Of a DNA stretch of 64,000 nucleotides, positions 22,436 to 30,757 are shown in pieces. The stretch is taken from assembly GCA_965205925.1 (NCBI GenBank), contig OZ242183.1, positions 310,001 through 374,000 on the forward strand, read 5' to 3'. The position numbers and the translations under genes are program-made. Below the pieces are notes generated by a model. That model saw only the letters and a list, made by a program, of their open reading frames with translations. It was not told where the DNA came from and searched no databases. Each line of letters starts with the position of its first letter. Positions within the stretch are counted from its first letter, which is position 1. Source of the stretch: CAYRJD01 sp965205925 (lineage in GTDB: Bacteria; Actinomycetota; Acidimicrobiia; Acidimicrobiales; Poriferisodalaceae).

Positions 22436-23143
22436 ATGCCTACGTCCGGCTCCAAAGGCTTCTTGCGGTGGCTACTGCTCGGTTGGCGCCAAGCGACCTT
22501 CTCAGTGCTTGCGGTCTACACCGTTGCAGCAGTGATTTTCTTGGGTTTGGGTGGAGCATCACCGGAATCTTCTATGGATGTCATGGAAGAAGAAATTGTG
22601 GCAGCCGCTAGTGCCAGCAGCGGAGTTAGTGAGATCGTCAGCCAAGCCGGAAGTTGCGATGAAATAGACCCCACGGCTTTGCTAGCAAGCGCAACAAACT
22701 CTGACGAAGCCGTCCACGCAATCACCTTCAACACGCTAAACCTCGAACCTGCATCGCTATCGGGCTACGCAGGGTGTCCGTTGATCATCAACTTTTTTGC
22801 GTCGTGGTGTGTGCCTTGCGTAACCGAAATGCCCGACATCGAGCAGTTTTGGAATACGCACGGCAGCCAGGTAGCGGTCGTTGGTTTAGCCGTGGAAGAT
22901 GTTGAGCCTGCACGCGCAATTGTCGCTGAAACCGGAGTTACCTACTCCATAGGTCTTGACGAAAGTGATCTGCTTATCGAGTTGGGTGGGCTGGGTATGC
23001 CGACAACGGTCTTCGTTTCTGCCGAAGGTGAACTGCTTCAGTCTCACAGCGGGATCTTGACGTTTGACGATTTGGTGTCGAGAGCAAACGAACACTTTGA
23101 TCTAGACGACTATTTTGAAGCCAACGACGGGGCTGAGCAATGA
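22436..23143 (+). CDS. TlpA/ResA-like thiol-disulfide oxidoreductase
   Basis: Membrane-anchored thioredoxin-fold protein of 235 residues. A signal anchor spans about residues 20-38, and the active site is FFASWCVPC (C125, C128). The sequence continues with EMPDIEQFW and the cis-proline loop GLGMPTTVFV. The protein probably reduces apocytochrome c or other exported thiols, receiving electrons from the CcdA-like protein encoded next, with which it shares an ATGA stop/start overlap. The window encodes several c-type cytochromes that would need such a system. Confidence 0.92.
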   Translation: MPTSGSKGFLRWLLLGWRQATFSVLAVYTVAAVIFLGLGGASPESSMDVMEEEIVAAASASSGVSEIVSQAGSCDEIDPTALLASATNSDEAVHAITFNTLNLEPASLSGYAGCPLIINFFASWCVPCVTEMPDIEQFWNTHGSQVAVVGLAVEDVEPARAIVAETGVTYSIGLDESDLLIELGGLGMPTTVFVSAEGELLQSHSGILTFDDLVSRANEHFDLDDYFEANDGAEQ

Positions 23144-24063
23144 GCGCAACTCAACTCACATTTGCATTCACCGCGGGAATGGTGGCCACCATCAACCCGT
23201 GCGGATTCGCCATGCTGCCCGCCTATTTGTCCTATTTCTTGGGACTTGATCGCAGAGCAACCGAAACTGGTGCACGCGCCGGTATCTGGCGAGCTCTGCT
23301 TACCGGCGCCACTGTGTCGGGCGGATTCCTAGTGGTGTTCGGCATTGTTGGCCTACTGGTTACTGCTGGTTTAACGGCCATCAACAGCGTTGTCCCGTGG
23401 CTCACCATCGGTATCGGCATAGCGCTTATGGCAATAGGAGTGGCCTTTTTAGCGGGCTGGCGGATGACTGTGTTCTTGCCAAAATTCGATCACGGCGGCG
23501 GCGGACGCGACGCTCGGTCACTGTTCTTGTTTGGCATCAGCTATGCGGTGGCTTCGGTTTCGTGCGGTCTGCCAACCTTCATCGTGGTGGTTTCTACCTC
23601 GGTCAACGACTTCGGTTCTGGGCTGGTTGCGTTCGCTGTTTATGCAGCAGGAATGAGCTTGGTGCTTACCTCACTCACCATCAGCCTTGCGTTGGCACGA
23701 CGATCTCTGTTAACGCGTCTGCGCAGTTTGATGCGTTACACCGACCAACTAGCGGGCGTGCTAATGGTGCTAGCCGGCGCGTACCTGATCTTCTATTGGC
23801 TAAGCGACAGGTTGGAGTGGTCGGGATTGGGCATCGTGCTGAATGTGGAACGATGGAGCGGTGACTTAACAAACTTTGTGGCTTCTATCGGCGGACTACG
23901 GCTGGGACTAATCATGAGCGTGGCAGTAGCACTGGGGTTGATGGCGGCACTGGCAGACACCAGCAGCAGCGGAGCAGACCCAGACGAGGCAAGCAACGAT
24001 GAAGCAAACAACGCCGATCTGCTTGAGGTAGGAGTGGGTGACGATGGCACTCCATCTGCATGA
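23140..24063 (+). CDS. CcdA/DsbD-type transmembrane electron carrier
   Basis: Polytopic membrane protein of 307 residues and about seven helices that moves reducing equivalents from cytoplasmic thioredoxin to the outside. The signature NPCGFAMLPAYLSYFLG holds the first catalytic cysteine and SVSCGLPTF the second. Its TlpA-like partner gene overlaps its start. Compared with the roughly 240-residue CcdA it has an acidic Ser/Asp/Glu C-terminal tail of about 40 residues. Confidence 0.92.
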   Translation: MSATQLTFAFTAGMVATINPCGFAMLPAYLSYFLGLDRRATETGARAGIWRALLTGATVSGGFLVVFGIVGLLVTAGLTAINSVVPWLTIGIGIALMAIGVAFLAGWRMTVFLPKFDHGGGGRDARSLFLFGISYAVASVSCGLPTFIVVVSTSVNDFGSGLVAFAVYAAGMSLVLTSLTISLALARRSLLTRLRSLMRYTDQLAGVLMVLAGAYLIFYWLSDRLEWSGLGIVLNVERWSGDLTNFVASIGGLRLGLIMSVAVALGLMAALADTSSSGADPDEASNDEANNADLLEVGVGDDGTPSA

Positions 24064-24697
24064 TGAATCGCTACTAAGTACCAACAAGCCGTTCGCCACC
24101 TTGTTGAGTCGCCCCGGCGTCAGCGAAATACTGACACTGCGATCTCAGTTCGGGCTTATGGCATTTCACGGTGGTTGGCTTGAGGAGGTCACCGACGACA
24201 TAGCCAGCGAAGTGGCATTACGCGCAAACGCTTCGGTGTATGCCGTGCTACAAGGTCCGAATGATCAGTGGCATTTGCCTTCACATCTGGTTTGTCCTGA
24301 TGAATCACCTTCGCTAGCAGCGTTTCTTGATCACGTCGATGTAGCGATTTCTATTCACGGGTTCGGTAGACCCGATCTGATGCGGTCAGTGTTGCTGGGT
24401 GGACAAAATCGGCAGTTGGCCGAGCATGTGGCAATCAATCTGATTGAACATTTGCCACATTATGAAGTGTTGCACAAGCCAGGTGATGTGCCGCTTCGGT
24501 TTGCGGGACAGCATCCGATGAATCCGGTGAACTTGCCGCGCATGGGTGGCGTGCAGATAGAGCTGCCACCCAGAATTCGTGGCAAGAGTCCTATGTGGAC
24601 CGGATTCAATGGGCGCGAGGTCGGCCAAGAACGAGTGCCTCATCACGAGGCACTGATCGCTGGGCTGGTGCAAGCCGTTGAGACTTGGCCGCTTTGA
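24044..24697 (+). CDS. Poly-gamma-glutamate hydrolase-like protein
   Basis: 217-residue protein resembling the PghP/YmaC (DUF867) zinc peptidases that cleave gamma-glutamyl polymers. Zinc-ligand-like motifs are FHGGWLEE (H42, E47) and ISIHGFG (His near residue 107), with RFAGQHPMNPVN and a C-terminal GVQIELPPRIRG. The family occurs in phages and scattered bacteria. It overlaps the 3' end of the CcdA gene by 20 bp, an unusual coupling. It may act on a gamma-glutamyl compound, but no capsule or polyglutamate synthesis gene is in view. Confidence 0.8.
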   Translation: MALHLHDESLLSTNKPFATLLSRPGVSEILTLRSQFGLMAFHGGWLEEVTDDIASEVALRANASVYAVLQGPNDQWHLPSHLVCPDESPSLAAFLDHVDVAISIHGFGRPDLMRSVLLGGQNRQLAEHVAINLIEHLPHYEVLHKPGDVPLRFAGQHPMNPVNLPRMGGVQIELPPRIRGKSPMWTGFNGREVGQERVPHHEALIAGLVQAVETWPL

Positions 24698-24726
24698 TCG
24701 GGTTAGCTGATTTGAGTTATAGCTAC

Positions 24727-25431
24727 TTAGGGCTGTAGCCGCGACAGCTGCCATGTGGGTTCTGATTGGGCCGGTGAGGTGTGTAACTCATACACCAGCC
24801 GATCGTGGATTCGGTCGCTGCGTCCTTGCCAAAACTCAACGCGCTGCGGATGCAACGCATAACCGGTCCAATGATGGTTGATTTCAAGTTCAGCGGATTG
24901 AGCCTCTATGAATCGACGTTCAATAGCACCGCGATTGGCGGCACGCTCACTTTGCTGTGAGCAAAGCATGGCTATCTGCGCCTCGCGTGGTCGATCAGCG
25001 AAATAGTTGGCAACAGCCTTTGCGCTTAGAGCAGTAACGCGTCCATCCATCCGCACCTGTCGTTCCAACGCCAACCAACTAAACACAGCAGCCGCGTTTG
25101 GATTACTTGACAGGTCACGTGCCTTGTGGCTATTCGCGTCGGTGTAGAAAGCAACCGCACCAGCTCTGTGAGCTGGCGTTATCTGACCGGTGTCATTGGG
25201 GACTGGCCGAGCCAACACATTACGTACCGATGGTCGGCCATCGTCTCCCACGGTGGCCAGCGCCATGGCATTGGCGTTGAAGATCTCAACCTCAAATGCG
25301 AAACTCAGCCATTCATCAAATAGCTCGAATGGATCGCTGGGAACTTCGCTCTCGATAATGCCTTGGTCCATAAGACGATTCCGGGCCGCAGCTAGCTTGT
25401 CGGCCGATTTGGCTTTGCCTGTGTTACTCAT
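24727..25431 (-). CDS. pdxH: Pyridoxamine 5'-phosphate oxidase
   Basis: FMN enzyme that oxidises pyridoxamine/pyridoxine 5'-phosphate to PLP. The 234 residues from the ATG at 25431 have AMALATVGDDGRPSVRNVL, FYTDANSHKARDL (FMN site), YFADRPREAQI, and the C-terminal signature VEFWQGRSDRIHDRLVYE...W. A longer frame begins at 25464 but would overlap the divergent crcB. PLP is needed by HemL in this window, among others. Confidence 0.95.
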   Translation of the reverse strand: MSNTGKAKSADKLAAARNRLMDQGIIESEVPSDPFELFDEWLSFAFEVEIFNANAMALATVGDDGRPSVRNVLARPVPNDTGQITPAHRAGAVAFYTDANSHKARDLSSNPNAAAVFSWLALERQVRMDGRVTALSAKAVANYFADRPREAQIAMLCSQQSERAANRGAIERRFIEAQSAELEINHHWTGYALHPQRVEFWQGRSDRIHDRLVYELHTSPAQSEPTWQLSRLQP

Positions 25432-25437
25432 GTGCAT

Positions 25438-25905
25438 ATGCGCACCAGGATGACTCCGCGACAATCGTCCACCGCAACATTGGTGGTAGCACTGGCCGTT
25501 GCCGGAATCGTGGGAGCCGCGCTCCGTTGGGGCGTCGGTGCGGTTTGGTATCCACGTGGAGCTTTGTTGGTAGCGAACATCGTCGGGTGCTTTCTTACCG
25601 GTACAGCAACTCTTACCGGCTCCGCGGTACGGACAAACGTAATGGTCACGACTGGTCAGCCGAGCAAATCAGACAAATTGTCGAAGAGAGACTGGGTAGA
25701 ACAACGCGAAACAGGTGTGTGGTTCACCGTCGGCCTATGCGGTGCAATCACCAGCTTTTCCGCGGTCGTAGTTGAGCTAGCTGCTGACATTGACAAAGGA
25801 CAGTTTGGCACTGCGGGGTTATGGCTAGGTGCGACGGTGGTCGGCTGCGCCTTGGGATTTTGCCTGCCAAGATGGGCATCGAGTTGCATAGCCAAGTTCG
25901 CATGA
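25438..25905 (+). CDS. crcB: CrcB/Fluc fluoride channel subunit 1
   Basis: Small four-helix membrane protein of about 155 residues exporting fluoride. Recognisable features are AGIVGAALRWGVG, the conserved ALLVANIVGCFLTG and GLCGAITSFSAV, which corresponds to the GxxGxxTTFS fluoride pore motif. A charged loop of about 35 residues separates helices 2 and 3. Start could be GTG 25432, ATG 25438 or ATG 25450. It begins almost back to back with pdxH, and the second subunit gene follows, so the channel is probably an antiparallel heterodimer. Confidence 0.85.
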   Translation: MRTRMTPRQSSTATLVVALAVAGIVGAALRWGVGAVWYPRGALLVANIVGCFLTGTATLTGSAVRTNVMVTTGQPSKSDKLSKRDWVEQRETGVWFTVGLCGAITSFSAVVVELAADIDKGQFGTAGLWLGATVVGCALGFCLPRWASSCIAKFA

Positions 25906-25922
25906 CGCAGTTCGCATGATGC
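25895..25922. repeat. 14-bp tandem duplication at the crcB1/crcB2 junction
   Basis: AGTTCGCATGACGC (25895-25908) is followed by AGTTCGCATGATGC (25909-25922), 13 of 14 identical. Copy 1 carries the crcB1 TGA stop within ATGA; copy 2 carries the crcB2 ATG. Confidence 0.9.
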
Positions 25923-26281
25923 AGTTTGCAGCCATTGGGGCATTTGCGGTGCTGGCAGCAACCGGAACCTTGTTGCGCTGGTGCGCCACTGGTAAGACCA
26001 TCTTCTGGAGCAGTCCAGCGACTGGTCTTTCGGTAGTGAACCTAACGGGCGCATTTTTTGCTGGTCTGCTCTACAACATTGACTGGGACATCAATGACGT
26101 GTTTGTAACAGCACTAGTGGCGGGAGGAATCGGCGCGCTGACGACCGTCTCTGGACTGGCGAGGCAGGTTGCTCGCATGGCTCAGGCAAACCGGTGGTTG
26201 TCAGCGGGCTATCTCGCAGCCCTAATAGCAGGCGGCATCGTTGTGGCTTGGCTCGGAATGCAACTAACGGGAGCCAGCTAG
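25916..26281 (+). CDS. crcB: CrcB/Fluc fluoride channel subunit 2
   Basis: 121-residue partner of the preceding gene, with four helices and the motifs TLLRWCA, SVVNLTGAFFAGLL and GGIGALTTVSGL, matching the Asn and the TTxS track of Fluc channels. Paired crcB genes are common in Actinobacteria and Firmicutes. Two adjacent ATG codons (25916, 25919) are available. Converges on serS. Confidence 0.87.
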   Translation: MMQFAAIGAFAVLAATGTLLRWCATGKTIFWSSPATGLSVVNLTGAFFAGLLYNIDWDINDVFVTALVAGGIGALTTVSGLARQVARMAQANRWLSAGYLAALIAGGIVVAWLGMQLTGAS

Positions 26282-26311
26282 CAGTTATTACTTGCTAGTT
26301 ACCGCTAGTAA

Positions 26312-27568
26312 TCAGCTAGCGGGTTCAAGCGAGTCAAACCCACAAAGTGGTCGTAACACTTCGGGTACAAGCACCGTGCCGTCAAGTTGTTGAGCGTTCT
26401 CCATCAAAAACACCAGCATGCGAGACACAGCGCAGGCCGTGCCATTGAGCGTGTGCAACAGACCTCCGCTATCGCCATCGACGAAACGCGCCGCGAGCCG
26501 CCTGGCGGAATAGTCCGTGTAGTTCGAGCATGAGGTGATCTCGCGATAGGCACCCTCAGACGGTAGCCATACCTCGATGTCGTATTTCATAGCGGCGGCC
26601 GCTCCTAAATCGCCAGCCGCCACATTGATCACCCGGTAAGGCAAACCAAGCGTGCCAACGATCTCCTCTTGCAAAGCCAGCAAATTTTCTAACTCGTCCC
26701 AACTCTTGTCCGGGTCGCAAAAGGAAAACATCTCAACCTTGTCGAATTGATGTACACGAAAGATGCCGCGAGTGTCTTTGCCGTGGGTGCCTGCCTCGCG
26801 GCGAAAGCAAGATGAAAATCCGGCGTACCGGCGCGGTAACGAAGCTCGGTTGAGCCTCTCATTTCGATGTAACCCTGCCAATGCGACCTCAGAGGTGCCA
26901 ATCAAAAACAGGTCATCGCCGGCGATCTCGTAAACCTGGTGACGATCTGTCGGAAAAAACCCAGCCTCAACCATCATCTCTTCACGCACCAGCACGGGCG
27001 GCACCACAGGTTCAAAACCATGCTTGTCAAGCAAATCCAGTGTCCACTGGATCAGGGCGAACTCAAGCCGTACAGCTTTGCCCATCAGGTAAGCGAAGCG
27101 TGTGCCGCTGTTACGCACAGCACTATCACTGTTGACTATGCCCAGCACCTGCCCGGCGGCGGCATGGTCGTATTTAGGCGGTGGGCTCTGCTCCCCCACC
27201 TCTCGCAGCACGACAAAGTTTTCTTCGCCACCGGCAGGCACTGCTTCATGAGCTGGATTGGGAATCTGGTATGCCAGCTCGTGGAGGCGGTCGCTAGCTT
27301 CGTTTTCTCGGTTTTCTAGCTCGGTAAGAAGTGACTTGATTTCAGTTGCTTCTGTGAGCTTTGCTTGCCGCTCTGCTTCGTCGGTTGCACGACCAATGGC
27401 CTTACTGGCTGTGTTGTGTTGTGCTCGAGACTGTTCTGCAGCATGAACTGCTGCACGATGTTCGATGTCAGCTGCAATTAATTGTTCGGCTTGGCTGGCG
27501 GTAGCTCCTTTAGCTATGGCGCCAGCTCGGTATTGCTCGTCGTCACGCCAGCGGCGCAGGTCAATCAT
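26312..27568 (-). CDS. serS: Seryl-tRNA synthetase
   Basis: Class II aminoacyl-tRNA synthetase charging tRNA-Ser, 418 residues. It begins MIDLRRWRDDEQYRAG, has the long coiled-coil arm (about residues 30-105), motif 2 FSSCFRREAGTHGKDTRGIFRVHQF, and motif 3 with the C-terminal LNGTACAVSRMLVFLMEN. The TDYSARRLAARF segment belongs to the active-site region. Followed (upstream on the strand) by a gap with two 14-bp repeats. Confidence 0.97.
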   Translation of the reverse strand: MIDLRRWRDDEQYRAGAIAKGATASQAEQLIAADIEHRAAVHAAEQSRAQHNTASKAIGRATDEAERQAKLTEATEIKSLLTELENRENEASDRLHELAYQIPNPAHEAVPAGGEENFVVLREVGEQSPPPKYDHAAAGQVLGIVNSDSAVRNSGTRFAYLMGKAVRLEFALIQWTLDLLDKHGFEPVVPPVLVREEMMVEAGFFPTDRHQVYEIAGDDLFLIGTSEVALAGLHRNERLNRASLPRRYAGFSSCFRREAGTHGKDTRGIFRVHQFDKVEMFSFCDPDKSWDELENLLALQEEIVGTLGLPYRVINVAAGDLGAAAAMKYDIEVWLPSEGAYREITSCSNYTDYSARRLAARFVDGDSGGLLHTLNGTACAVSRMLVFLMENAQQLDGTVLVPEVLRPLCGFDSLEPAS

Positions 27569-27576
27569 TTAAGGCC

Positions 27577-27604
27577 TGGCATTTAAAGTCTGGCATTTTG
27601 AGTC
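27577..27604. repeat. 14-bp tandem duplication upstream of serS
   Basis: TGGCATTTAAAGTC (27577-27590) and TGGCATTTTGAGTC (27591-27604) abut, 12 of 14 identical, with a decayed third unit on each side. They lie just upstream of the serS start. Confidence 0.8.
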
Positions 27605-27645
27605 TGGGGTTTGGTTGGTGGGTTGCCTAGCGCAGCGACTGCTGG

Positions 27646-28002
27646 TTAACAGAAAGTGCCAGCGTCGCACCCGGCTGGGTCTCCCCAGAACACAAACGAC
27701 GTAGCCATAGCCGCATAAACACCGATCGTCAGTACCAAGCCCGTTGCAAATAGGTAGGTAAATAGCTTGTTGTCGAAGCGAAGATGCATGAAATAGGCCA
27801 CAACGATCTCAAACTTGACGACCATTAGCACCAGCAGTAGCGGCACCTCTATACGACCAAAGTCGTAGAAATAGGTGAGTACCTCAGCTGCTGTCAGTAC
27901 CGCTAGCAGCAAGGCAACTTTGACATAACCCCAGTCGCTGAGGCCGTGCTGCTCGTGCTGCTCTTCGTCGTGATCTGGAGTGATGGTTTCGGTGGTGCTC
28001 AT
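27646..28002 (-). CDS. Cytochrome c oxidase subunit IV (bacterial type)
   Basis: 118-residue COX4_pro family protein: a His/Glu-rich cytoplasmic N-terminus and three membrane helices, with the family pattern FKYFLVMLVVKF..VVAYFMHLRF represented by VLMVVKFEIVVAYFMHLRFD. It is the last gene of the oxidase operon, 63 bp after ctaE. It probably stabilises subunits I and III in the assembled aa3 oxidase. Confidence 0.9.
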   Translation of the reverse strand: MSTTETITPDHDEEQHEQHGLSDWGYVKVALLLAVLTAAEVLTYFYDFGRIEVPLLLVLMVVKFEIVVAYFMHLRFDNKLFTYLFATGLVLTIGVYAAMATSFVFWGDPAGCDAGTFC

Positions 28003-28019
28003 AGCTGTATATCTGAACG

Positions 28020-28047
28020 AATCTGTCTGGGGAAATCTGTCTGGTGG
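28020..28047. repeat. 14-bp tandem duplication between ctaE and subunit IV genes
   Basis: AATCTGTCTGGGGA (28020-28033) is followed by AATCTGTCTGGTGG (28034-28047), 12 of 14 identical. Confidence 0.8.
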
Positions 28048-28065
28048 AATTATCGCGGACTAGAA

Positions 28066-28707
28066 CTAGGGGATGAGATAAACGACTGCAAAAATCACGA
28101 TCCACACAATGTCTACAAAGTGCCAATAAAGGCCGACGATTTCAACCGTTTCAGCATTCTTGGCAGTAACCACGCCACCTTGGACTAGCGCCCAAAGCGC
28201 CACCAGCATGATGATGCCAAACGACACGTGAACCCCGTGGAATCCGGTCAGGGTGTAAAACGCAGAGGAAGAAACGTTCACCGTGTAGCCCAAACCCTCG
28301 CGGTAAAAGCTGGTGAACTCGTATACCTGTCCAGCGACGAACACACCACCAAGCGCGGCGGTGGATAGCAGCCACAGCTTGCAACGTTCCATCTCGCGAC
28401 GAGCGATTGCAGACACTGCCAGCACCATCGTCAGCGAACTCATCAGCAATACGAACGAACTGACCGAAGTAAACGGAATGTCAAACAGTTCCGCGGCTGT
28501 TGGACCCTCGGTATCTGGACCCGTGCGATTGCGAAGCAGCAGATAAGTCGAGATCAGCGCACCAAAGAGCAGGCAATCTGAGCCAAGGAAGGCCCACATC
28601 GTCATCTTTTCGTTGCTGAGCCCTGTGGTGGTTGGGACGTGATCATGGTCGTCAAACTCGGTGGGGCCATATGCCACCTGGCCGGTGGTTGTATCCGCTT
28701 CAGGCAT
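28066..28707 (-). CDS. ctaE: Cytochrome c oxidase subunit III
   Basis: 213-residue, five-helix subunit of the aa3 oxidase. Typical features are MTMWAFLGSDCLLFGALI, LLMSSLTMVLA, the lipid-contact FYTLTGFHGVHV and YWHFVDIVWIVIF. The ATG at 28707 is chosen because it overlaps the ctaD stop by only 8 bp; the frame runs on to 28857 within ctaD. Intact FHGVHV and WHFVD motifs contrast with the degenerate subunit III-like protein encoded at 32.6 kb. Confidence 0.95.
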   Translation of the reverse strand: MPEADTTTGQVAYGPTEFDDHDHVPTTTGLSNEKMTMWAFLGSDCLLFGALISTYLLLRNRTGPDTEGPTAAELFDIPFTSVSSFVLLMSSLTMVLAVSAIARREMERCKLWLLSTAALGGVFVAGQVYEFTSFYREGLGYTVNVSSSAFYTLTGFHGVHVSFGIIMLVALWALVQGGVVTAKNAETVEIVGLYWHFVDIVWIVIFAVVYLIP

Positions 28708-30736
28708 TGTTATCTCCACCGGTGTTAGCTCCACCGGGGTTAGCGGTTGCTCCGGTGACATCCGAATCGGGGTCGTCCGAATCGGGGTCAGCTGGGTCTG
28801 GGGCATGCGACGAAGGCTCGGTAGCGGGTTCAAGGCTCCAGCCAAACATGGCTCCAATTATCAGCAGCAAGCCAATACCTGCCAGCCAGAGTGTGTAAAT
28901 CAGCCCCAGCGCAACCAGTGGCAACCCCGCGGCCAACACCACCGGCCAATACGACGGAGAAGGCAGGTGTGGATGTTGATCACCTTTTTGCGCTATTTCG
29001 TTGCCATCCGCGATTCGCCTCAGCTTGCCGGTGCTGTCTGGTTGATACTTCTTATGCCAAAAATCATCAAGATCTGTAACCACCGGCACATAATCAAAAT
29101 TGTGCTCGGGAGTCGGCGAAGGAATAGCCCACTCCAAGGTGCGCCCATCCCAGGGGTCAGGTGGCGCTTGAGGAATCTCGCCACGTCGATAGCCACCCCA
29201 AGTTTTGAAAATGTTGTAGGCGAATATGAGCATCGCCACCAAAATTACAAATGAACCGATCGAAGAGACAGCGTTCCAAAAATCGAAACCGTCGTATTCG
29301 CCGTATTGGCTGTGCCGCCGAGCCATGCCTTGTAGTCCAACGATGTGCATTGGCCCAAAGGTCATGTTGAATCCCAGCAGTATCAGCCAGAAGTGCCATT
29401 TGCCTAATCGATCGTTCAGTCTGTAACCAAAGGCCTTAGGCCACCAGTAGTACATGCCCGCAAACAAGCCCATGAGCGCGCCACCAAACAACACGTAATG
29501 GAAGTGCGCCACTACGAAGTAGGTGTCGGTTTGCTGAGTGTCCGCTGGGGCTACCGCATGCATCACGCCCGATAAACCGCCGATTGTGAACATAGACACC
29601 AAAGACACAGCAAAAAGCATCGGCACCGTGAAACGCAGGTTGCCACCCCACATCGTCGCCAGCCAGTTCAAAATCTTCACGCCGGTGGGTACTGCAATGA
29701 ACATAGTCGTCGCAGCAAATGCAGCTACCGAAACAGGCCCTAAGCCGGAGGTGAACATGTGGTGTGCCCACACGCCCCAACCCATAAATCCGATGACTGC
29801 TCCCGACAACACGACTACCGGATAACCAAACAAAGGCTTACGACTGAACACCGGCAAGACTTCGGAAACAATGCCAAACGAGGGCAAAATCAGTATGTAA
29901 ACCTCGGGATGACCAAATATCCAAAACAGGTGCTGCCACAGCAGCGGATCGGATCCCATCGCAACGTTGAAAAAGTTCGCGTCGAATATGCGATCAAAGG
30001 TCAGCAAAATCAAGGCAACAGTTATGACCGGTAGAGCGAACAACAACAACAGCTGAACCACCAAAGTCATCCAGGTAAACACCGGCATTCGCAGCAAATT
30101 CATGCCAGGCGCGCGCATATTCAAGATCGTGACAATCAAGTTGATAGCCCCAACCAGTGAAGCAAGACCGACGATCTGCAGACCCAGCGCGTAAAAGTCC
30201 ATGCCGTGCCCGGGGCTGAATGCCACACCGGTATTCGGGGCATAAGCAAACCAGCCGCCGTCCGGGCTTCCGCCCAGGAACCAGCTGAGATTTAGGAAAA
30301 GACCCCCGCCTACAAACAACCACAGGCCCAGTGCATTGAGCCGTGGGAAGGCAACGTCTCGCGCGCCGATCTGTAGTGGTACGAAATAGTTGGCAAACGC
30401 AGCCGCCATCGGCATCACCACCAAGAAGACCATCGTGGTGCCATGCATGGTGAACAACTGGTTGTATTGATCCGCGGTCAGCACCGTGCCGTTAGGCGTG
30501 AACAGTTGAATTCGGATTAGAAGCGCCTCAAGTCCGCCGAAGAAAAACCAGACCATGGCAGCAACGCCGTACATGATCCCGATCTTCTTGTGGTCGACGG
30601 TGAACACCCACTGTCGCCAGCCCTTGGAGTCCACAGGGCGAGCCCAGACTCCGGTGGTTTCTCCTGGCACATCGATGTCATCGTCTGTTCGCAGCGCGAT
30701 GGCATCGGTTTTGGGTTGGTCTTCGATGATGGTCAT
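28700..30736 (-). CDS. ctaD: Cytochrome c oxidase subunit I (aa3, A1 type) with C-terminal extension
   Basis: Catalytic subunit reducing O2 to water. All ligands are present: H98 (heme a, in FTMHGTTMV), H276 with cross-link Y280 (FGHPEVY), H325/H326 (AHHMF), H411 and H413 (AHFHYVLFGG). Glu278 in HPEVY marks the A1 family and K354 fits the K channel. At 678 residues it is longer than usual: residues about 600-645 form two helices around PSYWPVVLAAGLPLVALG, resembling a fused subunit IV-like domain, and the last 35 residues are a repetitive Asp/Pro/Gly tail encoded by 15-bp duplications. Confidence 0.97.
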   Translation of the reverse strand: MTIIEDQPKTDAIALRTDDDIDVPGETTGVWARPVDSKGWRQWVFTVDHKKIGIMYGVAAMVWFFFGGLEALLIRIQLFTPNGTVLTADQYNQLFTMHGTTMVFLVVMPMAAAFANYFVPLQIGARDVAFPRLNALGLWLFVGGGLFLNLSWFLGGSPDGGWFAYAPNTGVAFSPGHGMDFYALGLQIVGLASLVGAINLIVTILNMRAPGMNLLRMPVFTWMTLVVQLLLLFALPVITVALILLTFDRIFDANFFNVAMGSDPLLWQHLFWIFGHPEVYILILPSFGIVSEVLPVFSRKPLFGYPVVVLSGAVIGFMGWGVWAHHMFTSGLGPVSVAAFAATTMFIAVPTGVKILNWLATMWGGNLRFTVPMLFAVSLVSMFTIGGLSGVMHAVAPADTQQTDTYFVVAHFHYVLFGGALMGLFAGMYYWWPKAFGYRLNDRLGKWHFWLILLGFNMTFGPMHIVGLQGMARRHSQYGEYDGFDFWNAVSSIGSFVILVAMLIFAYNIFKTWGGYRRGEIPQAPPDPWDGRTLEWAIPSPTPEHNFDYVPVVTDLDDFWHKKYQPDSTGKLRRIADGNEIAQKGDQHPHLPSPSYWPVVLAAGLPLVALGLIYTLWLAGIGLLLIIGAMFGWSLEPATEPSSHAPDPADPDSDDPDSDVTGATANPGGANTGGDNNA
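28714..28743. repeat. 15-bp tandem duplication at the ctaD 3' end
   Basis: CTCCACCGGTGTTAG (28714-28728) is followed by CTCCACCGGGGTTAG (28729-28743), 14 of 15 identical, within the ctaD tail just before the ctaE start. Confidence 0.88.
28761..28790. repeat. Second 15-bp tandem duplication in the ctaD tail
   Basis: TCCGAATCGGGGTCG (28761-28775) and TCCGAATCGGGGTCA (28776-28790) abut and encode the repeated Asp-Pro-Asp-Ser-Asp of the CtaD C-terminus. Confidence 0.88.
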
Positions 30737-30757
30737 TACGGTCTTTTCAAAAGCAGA

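Noticed and set aside
25432..25464. Extended start for pdxH
   Set aside because: It overlaps the start of the divergent crcB gene and precedes the conserved N-terminus by an additional non-conserved stretch.
26282..26311. Terminator between crcB2 and serS
   Set aside because: The inverted arms (ATTACT/AGTAAT) are only six bases with an unpaired interior.
28708..28857. Longer start for ctaE
   Set aside because: The extra 50 residues are antisense-like repeats of Thr-Pro-Val/Ile from the ctaD tail duplications; ATG 28707 gives a normal subunit III.
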